From assembly GCA_003640385.1 (NCBI GenBank), contig RCAB01000125.1, positions 1 to 64,000 of the forward strand: a stretch of DNA of 64,000 nt, written 5' to 3'. Positions 62,099 to 64,000 of the stretch are shown piece by piece. Positions within the stretch are counted from its first letter, which is position 1. Every line of letters begins with the position of its first letter. The stretch comes from Setaria digitata. Taxonomy: Eukaryota > Nematoda > Chromadorea > Rhabditida > Setariidae. The notes under the pieces were generated by a model. It had not been told where the DNA came from and did no database searches. It was given only the letters and a program-made list of their open reading frames with translations. A program made the position numbers and the translations under genes.

Positions 62099-62603
62099 TG
62101 GGTCTGTCTGTCCGTCTGTTTCCAGGTGTGCATGTGGTCTGTCTGTCTGTCTGTCTATGAATCTGCTGCTGTATTGTGTGTGTGTGTGTGTGTGTGTGTC
62201 CGTCTGTCTCTGTCTGCATGTATGCACCGATCTGCTTATGAGGACACATCTTTGCAAGTTTGTTTTCAGAGTATATAATATATATGTATATGTGTGTGTA
62301 CATGTGTGTGTGTGTCTGTCTGTCTGTCTATCGTGTGTGTGCCCCTCGTGTGTCATGTTAATGTGCTTGCTCATTTCGAGTGGTGTGTGTCTGTCTGTCC
62401 CTGGGTCTGTCTGTCCGTCTGTCTGTTCGTGCTAGCTGTCAAGTTTTTTGCTGTCTGTCTATCGGAAGAAGGGTGTTGTGCATGTGTGTGTATGTGTGTG
62501 TGTGTGCACACACGTGATGTGGGTGTGTGTCTGTCTGTGTGCACACATGATATATAGGTAGGTGTGTATAATGTGTGTGTGCGTCTATGTGGGTGTGTAG
62601 TTG

Positions 62604-62656
<53 letters not shown>

Positions 62657-62657
62657 N

Positions 62658-62689
<32 letters not shown>

Positions 62690-62710
62690 TTGTGTGTCTG
62701 TGGGTGTATG
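62099..62710. repeat. (CTGT)n / (TG)n simple-repeat tract
   Basis: About 600 nt of CTGT, TG and CTGTCCGT repeats, with the longest pure TG run spanning 62608-62689 and an N at 62657. Alternating purine-pyrimidine DNA of this length can adopt Z-form. Several Cys/Val/Ser or His/Thr open frames on both strands are products of the repeat. Confidence 0.95.
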
Positions 62711-62953
62711 CGTGTGCGTTATAATTTGTGGTGATTATATAATACTTGATAGGATTGGAAGTAATTAAGTCAGTCTTTCGGTCGGGTCGAGAAGGGTCGA
62801 ACTTACGCTACGTGAAATGTTGTGTAATCGCTGGTATATCGTTGAATTAAATAAATTTTAATTTTTACTGGATTCAGATATTGGTAGTGCACAGTTCGGT
62901 CGAAAAATTCCGACAAATAATTTTCAGCCAGTGCCTAACTTCACGCAGCCATC

Positions 62954-63924
62954 ATGATGACGCCAAAAGGTCCGTGTTTTTTGCAAAAATGATGCTTATG
63001 TGGATATTTAACGCCAGGAAATTTCTTTTTTGAAAATTTCATATTGATGACGAGCCGGACTTAACGAGACTAGTTCCTACTGCACCGTCTTCAGCTTCAT
63101 TTTGCGACACCATAATTGGGCACTTTCTCGCTACAGTGGAATATTCCCGGGAAGAGTGTCACTACTCAAGTCTGTTCGTTCTCGCTGATTAGACTTGAAA
63201 GCACGTTATTAGTCTTCTTGGTGAAAGTTCGGCGTCGAATTGTCCCCTCTTGGTTGTTTCATTGGAATAGGGCAGGCAAGCGTTCCTAAACCTGTTTTGC
63301 TGCATACTTTTTTGGCAATTAATACAACATTAATTATGAGTGACTTAGCATTGAACACTTTTTTTGCTTTTTTTCCTTTTCCCTTTGTTGTTCTTCCATC
63401 TCCCATGTATCTTTTTTCCCTTTTTTTTTTTGGTTTGAGAGATTTTAATTCAATTTTAATTTGTCAATCATCTTGTTTTGTTTGCAGGTCATATGGTTGC
63501 AAATGGCTCAGAGGGAAAAATCGAACTAAGCGATGAACTGAAAGTAGCAATAGCAACTGAAGTTCGTGCTCAAATCGTCCCGGTGGTCAAGGAAATAGTA
63601 CGTGAAGTGGTCACGGAGATACGAAGCGTAATGACGGAAGTAATGGCACCGATATATGATGAGCTGAATCGTCTTCGTAATAGCACCGCAACTGCAAATG
63701 GTAGCAATACTAATACACTGCAGTTGCATGCAGTTTCTGCAGCTGCAACTTCAATCGCTGCACCGGCAACAGTTGTTGCATATCCATCGGACAGTGCAAT
63801 TTTGGCAGAAGTTTATGCAGCAACGAGTAATGTTGCAGTGACGATGGGTGGTACAGCATGTGCAGATGCTGCTACTGCTGCTGCAGTGGCTGCACAGAAT
63901 GCACAGTTGCAGCAATTTCTAAAG
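62954..63924 (+). CDS. 5' part of an unrecognised gene (continues beyond the window)
   Basis: Exon 1 is 62954-62969 (MMTPK plus one base) and exon 2 is 63488-63924, joined in phase; a GTTGGT donor follows, so the gene continues past the end. About 150 residues are visible. After a short Gly/Asn linker comes an amphipathic segment (DELKVAIATEVRAQIVPVVK and on to YDELNRLRN, about residues 21-70) with regularly spaced Ile, Val and Leu, likely a coiled coil or helical dimer. Asn/Thr/Ala-rich low complexity follows, then the run AATAAAVAAQNAQLQQFLK. An acceptor AG (62926-62927) lies 26 nt before the ATG. Such a composition is common in transcriptional regulators, but I recognise no family. Confidence 0.6.
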
Positions 63925-64000
63925 GTTGGTTTCGTAATTTTCAAAATTTACTCTCATAAGGTGTGGGAGGTGTTCATTGTGGAAAGTTGTCAGAGATGTA

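Larger units (their letters stand above)
58129..62927. other. Intergenic region with long simple repeats
   Basis: No gene is supported. It contains a perfect palindrome (58915-58942), T-runs (about 59159-59184, 59476-59502) and extended CTGT/TG simple sequence at 62099-62710. A GC-richer patch at 61565-61760 begins with TATAAAAA (61567-61574) and may be promoter or 5' UTR of the next gene, but I cannot confirm it. Confidence 0.5.

Noticed and set aside
62021..62557. Cys/Val/Ser-rich and His/Thr-rich open frames
   Set aside because: They are translations of CTGT and TG simple repeats.

Overview
The window looks like nuclear DNA from a nematode, most likely a filarial or related spirurid parasite. 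The DNA is AT-rich. Its genes are split by many short-to-medium introns with TTTCAG-type acceptors. Nearly every start codon lies 1-64 nt downstream of an acceptor-like AG, as expected for spliced-leader trans-splicing. The best family matches are to nematode proteins, especially the BLI-4 proprotein convertase. I see no bacterial operon, CRISPR array, virus or intact transposon.

Layout: 1-9838 has no convincing gene. 9840-25478 (+) is a bli-4-like furin/kexin convertase with two predicted C-terminal ends. A short membrane-anchored form ends at an exon at 17249-17485, which has its own AATAAA. A long form adds a Cys-rich furin-repeat region, a membrane segment and an acidic tail with a tyrosine motif. 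27481-29276 (+) is mitochondrial ribosome recycling factor. 33964-36205 (+) is an unrecognised basic protein with a 20-copy 30-nt minisatellite in an intron. 39676-40794 (+) is an intronless, divergent V-ATPase subunit C. 41053-41457 (+) is an interrupted reading frame, probably a pseudogene. 41628-43748 (-) is proteasome subunit beta-4 (PSMB2/pbs-4), divergent from 44661-45606 (+), ribosomal protein eL34. 46425-58128 (+) is the RNA-binding protein ZFR (three C2H2 fingers plus a DZF domain, 22 exons). 58129-62953 is intergenic with long CTGT/TG simple repeats. 62954 to the window end (+) is the 5' part of an unrecognised gene.

The genes are mostly unrelated housekeeping functions (secretory processing, mitochondrial and cytosolic translation, proteolysis, proton pumping, RNA binding). 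They do not form one pathway.

The most interesting points are: the bli-4 alternative terminal exon and the inverted repeats in its intron; a near-perfect 42-bp fold-back at 30451-30552 that could be a small-RNA precursor or a fold-back repeat; a nested stem structure in a bli-4 intron; the intronless V-ATPase C copy; and five single-N junctions each flanked by a duplicated stretch of about 65-130 bp, which look like unmerged assembly overlaps. I did not find a convincing wholly new biological system. All exon models come from reading frame, splice-site and family matching by eye.
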